From Phycisphaerales bacterium (GTDB lineage: Bacteria; Planctomycetota; Phycisphaerae; Phycisphaerales; SM1A02): a DNA stretch of 33,144 bases. Shown one piece after another: positions 1 to 7,091 of this stretch; position 1 is the stretch's first letter, and each line of letters starts with the position of its first letter. The notes under the pieces are model-generated. The model was given only the letters and a program-made list of their open reading frames with translations, did not search any database and was not told where the DNA came from. Location: the NCBI GenBank assembly GCA_007693845.1, contig RECV01000164.1, forward strand, positions 1 to 33,144, written 5' to 3'. Position numbers and translations under genes: made by a program.

Positions 1-157
1 TTCGGCGCAGGGCGGACTTGATCCGCCGCACGACCTCATCGCCCGCATCGATATCAACGCCGGAGGCGGCGTAGGTCATCCCCTCGCCCGCAGCGGATGC
101 GGCCGCATCAGGATTCGCCCCCGCGCCCGTTTTCGACTTGTCAGCAGTGCTCGGCAT
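1..157 (-). CDS. purM: Phosphoribosylformylglycinamidine cyclo-ligase (AIR synthetase), N-terminal part
   Basis: Only the first 52 codons lie in the window; the rest is beyond position 1. The reverse strand starts at ATG 155-157, runs through a 26-residue low-complexity leader rich in Ala, Gly and Ser, and then reads MTYAASGVDIDAGDEVVRRI. This matches the conserved N-terminus of PurM (typically MTYKDAGVDIDAG). PurM is the cytoplasmic ATP-dependent enzyme that closes the imidazole ring to give aminoimidazole ribonucleotide in purine synthesis. The ATG before the leader was chosen because a -10-like TACACT sits 6 nt upstream; the internal ATG at the start of the conserved block is the alternative. 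The first 19 or so codons and the promoter are duplicated about 2.2 kb to the right, next to a foreign-looking gene. Identification is from the start motif alone but that motif is distinctive. Confidence 0.85.
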   Translation of the reverse strand, partial: MPSTADKSKTGAGANPDAAASAAGEGMTYAASGVDIDAGDEVVRRIKSALRR

Positions 158-176
158 GTGGGCAGTGTAGCGGAGA
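102..176. repeat. 75-bp direct repeat, copy 1 (purM 5' end and promoter)
   Basis: This stretch matches 2292-2366 with an offset of 2190 bp and 5 mismatches. The 45 bp at 132-176 are identical to 2322-2366. It covers the first 19 codons of purM plus the upstream -10 box. Together the copies bracket the tssB-tssC fusion gene. This could be an att-like duplication left by an integrated element or a partial tandem duplication. Confidence 0.9.
164..169 (-). promoter_or_regulatory. Putative -10 box of purM (leaderless arrangement)
   Basis: On the minus strand TACACT is followed by exactly 6 nt and then the purM ATG, so transcription would start at or next to the start codon. The same hexamer is preserved in the second copy of the direct repeat (2354-2359). 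No convincing -35 box is seen. Inference from spacing. Confidence 0.45.
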
Positions 177-274
177 GAGTGCCGACGCGTAGGCATCCGC
201 TACTTCGTTCTTCTCGACAATATCAAGGCTTTACCAACATCACTATAATGACGATTTCAGGGTTGCAATGTCGC

Positions 275-2092
275 TCAGCGACTCGCTACATCAACGTCGA
301 TCTCGATCTGTACCGGCTCCGCTAACTCGGTGATGCCCAACAATGGCTTGAGCGTTGCAACCACACGACACTTACGAGCACGTGCTGACGTTTTATGGAT
401 TTGAATGTGTGCGTAGGTCAGTATCCAGCCGGATTTTCTCATGTATTGATCCTTATTGATCGCTTGTTCATCACAGAACACGTGATTAGCCACCCAGTTG
501 TTCAGGTACTCCTCAGTATCTTCGGTATTCATCCCTTCCCACAACTTGTCTTGGCAGATTGCCCTGATGTATTGAGCGCACCTTGATATTGCCATGATAT
601 AAGGGAGTGTTATCTTGATATGATCATCCGATGGTGATGTTGTACCTGTTTTGTGAACTACATTGCCAACATTGCGAGCCGAGCACGGCGGCTGACACAG
701 GGCGGAGTTGCCGACATCTAGTTCAAACAAAGGCGACAGTCCCATACTTCTTAGCTTATCGCCCAGTTGTTCTGCATTCATCGTAGCTGCCGGGGGCTGC
801 ATCGGTCCGCTTGCGGCATAGCCACTGGCTTCAACACCCAATAGGCCACCCGTTTCACAACCGCGCGCTTCTTCAACAAAGTGCGTACACCATCCGGTCT
901 TGCAGTATGCCGTAGCAACCGCAGATGCAATCACGTAGGCACCGTTCATCCATGAGTATTGGCCCAACGGCTTGCGGCGGCTATTCAAACCCCTCTCCTC
1001 ATTCAATTCTTCACTCGTACATAACCTTTGTTCGCTTTGTGATTTGCAGCGACCCGAGATACGATTCGATACGCGAGGCAGCGTCACTACGCAGAAACGT
1101 GAGCTTTCGCGCTGGCGAAATGACTTCCATTGCTGGATTCGCGGGCTAGCACGATCACTCATACAGCCTGAGTGCCCCTCTGTGAAATGTTGTAATGACG
1201 CAAACAAATCCCATTGTTGGTTCAGTAATTTCGCCGATGCGCCGGCCAGCACAGGGCAATACAATGATTTCCCTACCTCAGATATCTTTTCGAGCATTGC
1301 AATATCATCACATGCGCCCCCAAACTCAAAGTCTACAACGATCATACTGCATGCGCCATTGCCTTTCCACCGCCTGCCACCTGTTCCTTGCTGCCGCCAT
1401 TCGCCGTCATTTTGCGCCCTTTTGTAGAATGACGTATCCTCAACTCGCAAGCTCTGCAAAACATCATTCGACAATTCTTCCTTGCTGCATGGAAGGATGA
1501 GGCAGCGTGGCCTTGGCAATCCTGCGAACCGATTCGTGATCGATTTCATTAGATATTGTAACCCGCGCCAGCAAGATTCGAGTCGGCAAAAATCCTCATG
1601 TTTTTTAATCGATTCGACCTGCCTCCATATATCAACATCTGTCCGATGTGTTGCGGACCGGTCACTTTCGTTACGGATCGAGGCAGGAGTTGCTGCGCCG
1701 GGCAAAGGCGCCTTCCCGATAGAGTTCGGCGAGGAGTGCAGATAGCCAAGTTGTTCGGCGAGTCTTTCTGGCTGGAAGTCATCGCATGAGCAAAAAGATA
1801 AGTGTACTTGTAGCGAGGACCCGTCATTGGCGAATTCGTTTGGCACGGAGATTAGCAACTCCGGCTGCACAGCCTGCACAGCGATGTCAAAATTGTCCGG
1901 GTCTACATCAATCCATCCACGGTCTTGAAATGGCTGTGCGCCTGAGCGCCGAGTACCGCATACGTCACTCAGAACTCCGATGGTAAAAGGTAACTCTTGC
2001 TTAATGATCGCGTCGCCTACACAAACATCCCATGTAACTGGATCATATGCCGATCTCACTCGACCAAGAACGTGTCGTTGGCTTTTGCTCAT
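275..2092 (-). CDS. Fused type VI secretion contractile sheath protein (TssB-TssC)
   Basis: The 605-residue protein carries both sheath subunits in one chain. Residues about 20-120 match TssB/VipA: ELPFTIGVLSDVCG, then WIDVDPDNFDIAVQAVQPEL, then DDFQPERLAEQL. From about 150 it follows TssC/VipB: CWRGLQYLMKSI, FYKRAQND, LYCPVLAGASAKLL, the pair WKSFRQRESSRF and VVTLPRV, WMNGAYVIASA, TGWCTHF, and near the C-terminus a block with AQYIRAICQDKLW and EEYLNNWV. The family normally has separate proteins of about 165 and 495 residues that form the contractile tail sheath. The total here is a little short. The ATG at 2090-2092 was chosen because GAAAGG lies 9 nt upstream; a TTG 9 nt earlier would touch that RBS. 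No other T6SS or phage-tail gene is visible. G+C is clearly lower than in neighbours, suggesting transfer. The fusion is seen directly; function as a working sheath is inference. Confidence 0.82.
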   Translation of the reverse strand: MSKSQRHVLGRVRSAYDPVTWDVCVGDAIIKQELPFTIGVLSDVCGTRRSGAQPFQDRGWIDVDPDNFDIAVQAVQPELLISVPNEFANDGSSLQVHLSFCSCDDFQPERLAEQLGYLHSSPNSIGKAPLPGAATPASIRNESDRSATHRTDVDIWRQVESIKKHEDFCRLESCWRGLQYLMKSITNRFAGLPRPRCLILPCSKEELSNDVLQSLRVEDTSFYKRAQNDGEWRQQGTGGRRWKGNGACSMIVVDFEFGGACDDIAMLEKISEVGKSLYCPVLAGASAKLLNQQWDLFASLQHFTEGHSGCMSDRASPRIQQWKSFRQRESSRFCVVTLPRVSNRISGRCKSQSEQRLCTSEELNEERGLNSRRKPLGQYSWMNGAYVIASAVATAYCKTGWCTHFVEEARGCETGGLLGVEASGYAASGPMQPPAATMNAEQLGDKLRSMGLSPLFELDVGNSALCQPPCSARNVGNVVHKTGTTSPSDDHIKITLPYIMAISRCAQYIRAICQDKLWEGMNTEDTEEYLNNWVANHVFCDEQAINKDQYMRKSGWILTYAHIQIHKTSARARKCRVVATLKPLLGITELAEPVQIEIDVDVASR

Positions 2093-2173
2093 AGTAGACA
2101 ACCTTTCTCACACAGATTTCTACCCACGCATGTGCTCGACACCGCAGATGAAGAGCAGCTGGCATTACCCGGC

Positions 2174-2272
2174 TCATATCTCGCTCAGTGTCGTCCGCAA
2201 CTCCACTTCAGTGACGGTGCGCGGCTGACCGTCTTCATCCTCTATGATATCCAATTCACCGAACCGGGCGTG
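2174..2272 (-). pseudogene. Remnant reading frame of unknown origin upstream of the sheath gene
   Basis: This 32-codon open stretch has no good start and ends in TGA. It reads as ordinary protein: RFGELDIIEDEDGQPRTVTE followed by VELRTTLSEI. It looks like the C-terminus of a lost gene. It lies in the same frame as the truncated second purM start, separated from it only by a TAA at 2273-2275. I do not recognise the family. It may belong to the former neighbour of the sheath gene. Confidence 0.3.
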
Positions 2273-2347
2273 TTACCACATCGGTCCGCGCGCCGCATCA
2301 GGACTCGCCCTCTCACCCGTCTTCGACTTGTCAGCAGTGCTCGGCAT
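2273..2347 (-). pseudogene. Duplicated purM 5' fragment
   Basis: The second copy of the purM start (ATG at 2345-2347) encodes MPSTADKSKTG like the real gene, with several substitutions, for about 19 codons. It then diverges and stops at TAA after 24 codons. None of the conserved PurM core is present, so it cannot be an enzyme. It keeps its own -10 box (TACACT, 2354-2359) and lies next to what may be the original upstream DNA of purM. It is most simply the leftover of an insertion or duplication that placed the sheath gene here. Confidence 0.7.
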
Positions 2348-2366
2348 GTGGGCAGTGTAGCGGAGA
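2292..2366. repeat. 75-bp direct repeat, copy 2
   Basis: This is the partner of 102-176. All 5 mismatches lie at 2303-2321, and the 45 bp at 2322-2366 are identical between copies. The match breaks abruptly on both sides, so this is a bounded duplication rather than diffuse similarity. Confidence 0.9.
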
Positions 2367-2388
2367 TTCTCGCGGCCATACGAGACGC

Positions 2389-2988
2389 ATGTTGCAGCTT
2401 GTGCACGCTATGATGGCCCGGATGGATGATGATCGCCATATCCCCGGATTGGAATTGCCACGGACGCTACTCCACCTCGTCGGTGTTTCAACCTACACCC
2501 TTATCGGCGTGGCATTTTTGCATTCGGCTTGGAGCGTCGCCAGGGTTGCCGTCGCTTCACCGTTTGATGGGCGGACACCGTATGCAATGCACTTTTTCGT
2601 TCTGTACATCAGTCTTGTGCTGGTCATTTTATTCTGCCTGCTCTTTTGCGCCCATCAATTGATTCAACTTCGCACCAATGTGCGACACACTCTGCTCATC
2701 GTCTCGATCACGAGCATTGTCGTGTACCTCGCTCCCAGCTTTTTCCCCTGGCGTTCGACCAATCAGCTTGTCGCAATGAGCGCTTTGAGTGTGACCAGCA
2801 TCGGCCTCGGTGGATTGGGACTGTTTCTTGTGACGTTGCACCCGCTCTGGGCACCGACGATCGTGTATTGGGCACACCGGCGGCTGAACGCAAAGAGAGC
2901 TGAACGCCACCAAGCGGGCCTCTGCATCCATTGCGGTTACGACCTGCGCGGCGCCAAGGGCAGATGTCCCGAATGTGGTCTGGATTGA
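2389..2988 (+). CDS. Multi-spanning membrane protein with C-terminal zinc ribbon
   Basis: The protein has 199 residues if started at 2389. It has about four hydrophobic segments (near residues 30-50, 68-90, 100-118 and 128-155) and a basic stretch. It ends in CIHCGYDLRG, then CPECGLD, a CxxC...CxxC zinc ribbon. This terminal motif is frequent on planctomycete membrane proteins of unknown function. The cytoplasmic ribbon probably binds zinc; no enzyme motif is visible. The start is undecided. ATG codons at 2389, 2410, 2413 and 2422 are in frame and none has a Shine-Dalgarno site. A TATGAT box 7 nt before 2422 would fit a leaderless start there, giving 188 residues. It is divergent from the duplicated purM start. 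Function unknown. Confidence 0.75.
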   Translation: MLQLVHAMMARMDDDRHIPGLELPRTLLHLVGVSTYTLIGVAFLHSAWSVARVAVASPFDGRTPYAMHFFVLYISLVLVILFCLLFCAHQLIQLRTNVRHTLLIVSITSIVVYLAPSFFPWRSTNQLVAMSALSVTSIGLGGLGLFLVTLHPLWAPTIVYWAHRRLNAKRAERHQAGLCIHCGYDLRGAKGRCPECGLD

Positions 2989-3014
2989 TCACGGTGCCTT
3001 GCTGGGGCGCGTGA

Positions 3015-3020
3015 TAGAAT
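3015..3020 (+). promoter_or_regulatory. Putative -10 box of the small membrane ORF
   Basis: TAGAAT is followed by 6 nt and ATG at 3027, the same spacing as at purM and ligA. It supports a leaderless small ORF. No clear -35 element is seen. Confidence 0.35.
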
Positions 3021-3026
3021 GTTGCG

Positions 3027-3155
3027 ATGACCGAGAAGAGATCACCGTTTGACCGAGTCTGCCGAGCGATCGTCATTGGCTTTGTCGCCCTGATCGGCGG
3101 GGCCTTTTTGCTGGGCCTGCTCTATGGCTTGATCATTGTGCCATTGCTGCGGTGA
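3027..3155 (+). CDS. Small single-pass membrane protein (42 residues)
   Basis: The 42-codon frame begins MTEKRSPFDRV, continues with one hydrophobic segment rich in Gly, Leu and Ile (about residues 13-38), and ends at TGA 3153-3155. A basic N-terminus followed by one membrane helix is typical of small bacterial membrane proteins. It starts 38 nt after the stop of the zinc-ribbon membrane protein. Support comes from the good -10 box and coherent composition; I recognise no family. It could still be a chance frame. Confidence 0.45.
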   Translation: MTEKRSPFDRVCRAIVIGFVALIGGAFLLGLLYGLIIVPLLR

Positions 3156-3277
3156 TTCTTTCGGGATCGCGCTCCGCCCCGTTCGTCATGCCCAAACGCT
3201 TCGCCTCCCTCATCCATCGTGGCATATCACGATTTTATCGGAGCGGCGATGGGCGCAGTCGCATCGTCACGATGCGT

Positions 3278-3521
3278 ACTCGCGATTTCAGCGCCTCAAC
3301 TCGCTGTTTCAACGGTTGAACTCGCGATTTCAATGGCTGAACTCGCTAGATCAACGGCTCAACTCGCTAGTTCAATCCCTGAACTCGCGATCTCAACGAC
3401 TGAACTCGCTAGCGCAACGACTGAACTTGCTATCTCAACGGCTGAACTCGCTAGCCCAACCATTGAACTCGCTATCTCAACCCCTGAACTCGCTAGCTCA
3501 ACGCCTGAACTTGTGATTTCC
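3278..3521 (+). repeat. 21-bp tandem repeat array, 11 full units plus a partial
   Basis: Units start at 3278 and recur every 21 bp to 3508, followed by a decayed partial unit. The consensus is ACTCGCTAG then CTCAACGGCTGA. Units differ from one another at a few positions, so the array is not freshly expanded. Because 21 is a multiple of 3, several frames stay open. One plus frame (from 3136) reads a heptad of QRLNSLA type with Leu at spacing 3-4, as in coiled coils. Another plus frame (from 3219) reads ELASSTP-type heptads, and one minus frame is open too. None has a convincing start or RBS, so I do not call a gene. The flank from 3156 to 3277 holds nothing else I can identify. Confidence 0.9.
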
Positions 3522-3588
3522 CGGCCGGCCCGCCCGTCATGACCGCCCGTCACGGCAGATTCGGCGAATCTCCCGGTATGCCAACGGT

Positions 3589-3843
3589 CTAAGCGGCATC
3601 GACATCCACCTCGATGCTGGTGATGCGCGGCACGATCGTCGCAGTCGGCGGCTCGAAGTACAACTCCAGCGCCTCGCGCAGATTTGCCAATGCTTCGTCT
3701 TCAGTCTTGCCGTGGCTGGCGACATCGGCCTCAGCGCACTGGGCGATAAACCACTCATCCTCCTGCCAGACTCTCGCAGTGAATTGTCGTTCATAGCGCG
3801 GCTCCTTGAACGCAAGCACATCCGCTCGGCTCACGCCGCACAA
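3589..3843 (-). CDS. HicB-like antitoxin-family protein, apparently without HicA
   Basis: The 84-residue frame contains the HicB/UPF0150 fold pattern: FTARVWQEDEWFIAQCAEAD, then HGKTEDEALANLREALELY. In HicAB systems HicB binds and inhibits the RNA-targeting toxin HicA and often represses its own operon. There is no HicA frame (short basic protein with a GSH motif) on either side. No C-terminal DNA-binding domain is present. The start is uncertain: TTG at 3843, or GTG at 3834 or 3819, all without clear RBS. It sits between a repeat array and a dead transposase, so it is probably a solitary or orphaned member. Family assignment is fairly safe; activity is doubtful. Confidence 0.65.
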   Translation of the reverse strand: MCGVSRADVLAFKEPRYERQFTARVWQEDEWFIAQCAEADVASHGKTEDEALANLREALELYFEPPTATIVPRITSIEVDVDAA

Positions 3844-3899
3844 TCGCTCCCACCTTCGGCACCGTGCATCTGCTCGCGCAACTGCTTCTGGATCGCGCT

Positions 3900-4172
3900 T
3901 CAGTCCGGTTCGTCATATCCACACGCTTCACACAGCCGAATCTCAGAAGGAATCGAGAACAACGCCCGCAGCAGAAGCGCCTTGATCAGACACTCCGGCG
4001 GGATGCCCACGCGGGCGGTCTTGCCGTAGGCCTTGTTGAAGTCGCGGTTCATCTTCGCCAGCACGCGATCGCACTATTGCTTGATCGGGCGAAGGGGATG
4101 AACTTCGGGAACGCGTTTTTTGATATTGAACGCGACGAACATGGGCTGCTGACGATCGACGTTGCCACGCAT
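3900..4172 (-). pseudogene. Broken IS5/IS4-type transposase, N-terminal remnant
   Basis: From ATG 4170-4172 the frame reads MRGNVDRQQPMFVAFN, then VPEVHPLRPIK, a TAG stop at codon 33, then CDRVLAKMNRDFNKAYGK, GIPPECLIKALLLRALFSI and PSEIRLCE, before ending at TGA 3900-3902. This order (basic start, HPLR motif, GRP-like region, PPE.LLKALLLQ.LFS.RSE.QL) is the N-terminal domain of a common DDE transposase group. The catalytic domain is missing and the internal stop disables the rest. No terminal inverted repeats are recognisable. It is a fossil of a mobile element. Confidence 0.75.
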
Positions 4173-4269
4173 GCTGGCCTCCATGCCTTCAATGGACGGG
4201 AACGAACAACATACCATGTACCGACACGTCCCACGCGAGTGGCTTGGTGACCAGCTGGAGCCGGGGGGA

Positions 4270-6903
4270 TCAACCGGGCGACTTGTCGAACTTTGCCAGG
4301 AGGGCCGGCAGGATGAGCAGTGAGGCAATCAGGCAGGAGAAACTGCCGAGCGCCATGACCATGCCGAGACTCTGCAGGCCGCGGTGAGCAGCGATGACCA
4401 GGCAGCCGAAGCCGATCATGCTGGTGACGGCGGTCATGAAGACCGCGCGCCGCGTGGCGCCGAGGTGCAATCGATCGGAGCCGTCCTCACGGTAGCGCCG
4501 AATGATATGAATCCCGCTGTCGACGCCGATGCCGATCAGGATCGGAACCGCGAAGAAATTCGCCAGGTTGAACTGCACGCCGAGCAGTCCCATCAACTCC
4601 ACCAGCCAGAGGAGACTGACGAGCAGCGGCACGATCGCAAAGATCGCGTACTTGAAACTCTTCTGATCGATCAGCAGCAGCACAAAGACCGCGAGGAACG
4701 CAAGCAGCGCTGCCTTCTGAAAGCCGGCGCGCATTTCGTTCAGCGATTCAAACTGCGTGATCGGCACGCCGGTCACCTCCGGATCGACCTGCCGAATCTC
4801 CTCGACGAACGCCTGCATGGGTTCGTACTCCCACACGTTTTCGCGCGGATGGAGTGTGACAAGGTACCGGCCCCGGTCGGAGATGAACCGGTCACGAACC
4901 GCGCGCGGCAGGGCTTCGCGCAGTTCGAGTTGGTCCCCCATCAGCATCTGTCGAACGGATGAGGCGATGGCGGTGACGTTCTGCTGCATCGCATCGCTGA
5001 TCGCTTCGATCCGCTCGAGGTCATCGCCTTCGAGGATCGCGCGCAGTTGTTCGAGGTCCTCGACGAGCGCATCGAGCCGATCGGCTTCCGCTTCATCGTT
5101 TTGGCGCGCCATGCCGGCGATCAGCCGCACGCGGCGGGTGACATTCTCCAGCCGCTGGTTCATCCAGTCGGCATGTCCGGTGTCCGGCTCGGCCGGGGGG
5201 TATTCGTGCAGCATCTCGCGCCAGCGGGCGCGCGATTCGGTGTCCGGATGCACGAGATCGTCGATACTCTGGACCGGGCCGATGGTTTCCTTGTCCGCAG
5301 CGCGTTCCTTGATGCGTGGGATCTCATCGCGGTCTTCCACGATCACCGCGCCGAACCACGTTTCCGCGGAGTCATCGAGAATGCGGTGTTCCCAATCGAC
5401 GGATTCGAGTCCCGTGGCCTGCAGTTCGAGCAAGTTGTTCTGAAAGCTGAGCCGCATGAGCGCGGGCGAGAGCAGCAGTGTGGCTACAGCGCACACGAGC
5501 AGGATCGTGCCCGGCCGCTGAATGAGCGAGGTCCAGAGGCGATCGCCGAACTTTGGAACGTGTTCAAACGCGCGGATCGGCGCGGCGATGTGCCCTTTGC
5601 CCCATTTGCGATCGTAGATCACCAGCAGCGAGGGCAGGATGAACGTCATCGCCACCAGGCAGAGCAGCAGGCCGGTCCCGGCAATGAAGCCAAGCTCGCG
5701 CAATCCCTGGAAGTCGGTGAAGATCGCCATGAAAAATGCGAGACTCGACGTGAGTGCGCCGGTCATGTTCGCGCGGTTGGCTGTGCGCAGGGTGGAAACG
5801 ATCGCGTCTTCCGAACTCATTCGGCGGAGGTCCTCGCGGTAGCGCGCGACCAGGTGAATGCCGAAGTCGATCCCCACGCCGACGAGCACGAGCGTGAAGA
5901 CGATGCTGAGCAGGTTGAGTTGGCCGATGATGAGCGTGGTCAGGCCGAACGTCCAGGCGATGCCGAACCCGAGCGCGAGGACGGCGAGCAGCGGCCGCCA
6001 AACGCCGCCGATGACGATCATGAAGAGCAGCGAGACGAGGATGACCGCGATCGTGGCGGCGCGGGTCATATCGCGTTCGGTGGTGATGAGTTCATCGGCC
6101 TGCAGGACGGGCTTGCCGGTCAGCCCCATGTTGACGTCCGGGTAAGACGCGCGCGTCTCGTCGATCACCGCGCGTATCCGCCGCAACGGCTCTTCGATGA
6201 CGGAGAGCGTGCCGTAGTCTTTCTCCGGCATGATCATGACGAAGTACAGCTCTTCTGAATCAGAGCGCAAGTATGTTCGCTCCCCTCCGCCCTCGATCAG
6301 CGGCGTGAGGTCCTCGCGGGCATCGGAATCGGGAAAGACGGCGGTGAACGTTTCGAGCAGGAAGATGCCCGAGGCGGCGGCTCGCTCCTGCTCGGTTTCA
6401 TCCATCTCACCGCCCCGCTGCACGAGTTCATCGAGCAGGTCATTGGCGCGGCTGAGCACGTGGCCGGCCGTGACGCGTTCGTCAAGTGCACCGAAGGAAC
6501 GTGAGGTCATCGCCAGTTCGCGCAGCTCTTCATCGGGCATGGCGCGGGTGGCGATCCGAAGTTGTTCGGCCGGCTCGATAACGTAGAAGACGGCCTTGAG
6601 GTCTTCGATCGCGCTGATGTCCCGGCCGAGCGTTTCCACGGCCTGCTTGGCCCGTTCGGGATCATCGCCGGCCTCGATGACGACGTAGAGATACTCGAGG
6701 TCGCCGAACTCATCGAGGAACGCGCGGTAATTGTCCATGAACGGCCGATCCGATGCGATCAGATCGTCCGTGTCGGCGTTCATTTCCAGTTTGAGCGCGG
6801 CGTAGCCCGCAGCGATGGCGGCAAGGATCGCGCCGACGATCAGAATCGTGCCCGGCGCGCGGCAGCAGAGGTGAGCAATGGCGATCAGCAGTCGATCTAG
6901 CAT
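4270..6903 (-). CDS. MMPL/RND-superfamily transporter, HpnN-like
   Basis: An 877-residue inner-membrane protein has the duplicated RND plan: one N-terminal helix, a large periplasmic domain, then five or so helices, and the same again. The first half has GVGIDFGIHLVARYRED after a helix pair. The second half has the matching GIGVDSGIHIIRRYRED. These are the conserved helix-4 motifs whose Asp residues serve proton coupling in this superfamily. The closest resemblance is to HpnN-type exporters that move hopanoids or other lipids to the outer membrane, but no hopanoid gene is adjacent, so the substrate is unknown. The ATG at 6903 was chosen (MLDRLLIAIAHLCC, directly ahead of the first helix). Upstream in-frame sequence is not conserved-looking. 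The gene diverges from the ABC exporter operon across 188 bp. Confidence 0.85.
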   Translation of the reverse strand: MLDRLLIAIAHLCCRAPGTILIVGAILAAIAAGYAALKLEMNADTDDLIASDRPFMDNYRAFLDEFGDLEYLYVVIEAGDDPERAKQAVETLGRDISAIEDLKAVFYVIEPAEQLRIATRAMPDEELRELAMTSRSFGALDERVTAGHVLSRANDLLDELVQRGGEMDETEQERAAASGIFLLETFTAVFPDSDAREDLTPLIEGGGERTYLRSDSEELYFVMIMPEKDYGTLSVIEEPLRRIRAVIDETRASYPDVNMGLTGKPVLQADELITTERDMTRAATIAVILVSLLFMIVIGGVWRPLLAVLALGFGIAWTFGLTTLIIGQLNLLSIVFTLVLVGVGIDFGIHLVARYREDLRRMSSEDAIVSTLRTANRANMTGALTSSLAFFMAIFTDFQGLRELGFIAGTGLLLCLVAMTFILPSLLVIYDRKWGKGHIAAPIRAFEHVPKFGDRLWTSLIQRPGTILLVCAVATLLLSPALMRLSFQNNLLELQATGLESVDWEHRILDDSAETWFGAVIVEDRDEIPRIKERAADKETIGPVQSIDDLVHPDTESRARWREMLHEYPPAEPDTGHADWMNQRLENVTRRVRLIAGMARQNDEAEADRLDALVEDLEQLRAILEGDDLERIEAISDAMQQNVTAIASSVRQMLMGDQLELREALPRAVRDRFISDRGRYLVTLHPRENVWEYEPMQAFVEEIRQVDPEVTGVPITQFESLNEMRAGFQKAALLAFLAVFVLLLIDQKSFKYAIFAIVPLLVSLLWLVELMGLLGVQFNLANFFAVPILIGIGVDSGIHIIRRYREDGSDRLHLGATRRAVFMTAVTSMIGFGCLVIAAHRGLQSLGMVMALGSFSCLIASLLILPALLAKFDKSPG

Positions 6904-7091
6904 GTCGGTCCGTGGGCATTCAGAAGGTGGCGGAAAGACGAATATCGTACCGGAGAAATTTGCCGCAAAGAGCCGCGCGAAGTGAAAACACGAACCGGGA
7001 AATCCGTATAAACTGCGACCCCGCATCCGCGATGATGTCGGCCAGTTGATCCGGTTCGTGGAACACAGTCAGCGACGGGAGCGGCACCTCT

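Noticed and set aside
281-296. Sequence ACTCGCTACATCAACG resembles the 21-bp repeat unit at 3341 in 15 of 16 positions.
   Set aside because: It lies inside the last codons of the sheath gene, is a single short match, and has no neighbouring units, so chance is the simplest explanation.
3278-3521. Possible CRISPR array.
   Set aside because: Units are directly adjacent with no unique spacers and no cas genes are present, so this is a simple tandem repeat.
3136-3542. Open plus-strand frames through the repeat array, read as coiled-coil proteins.
   Set aside because: They start only at TTG or GTG, have no ribosome site, and stay open mainly because a 21-bp repeat without stops keeps every frame open. 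They are kept as a finding, not a gene call.
4384-6586. Long plus-strand open frames opposite the MMPL gene.
   Set aside because: They are antisense shadows produced by high G+C codon bias; the minus strand encodes a clear RND transporter across the same span.
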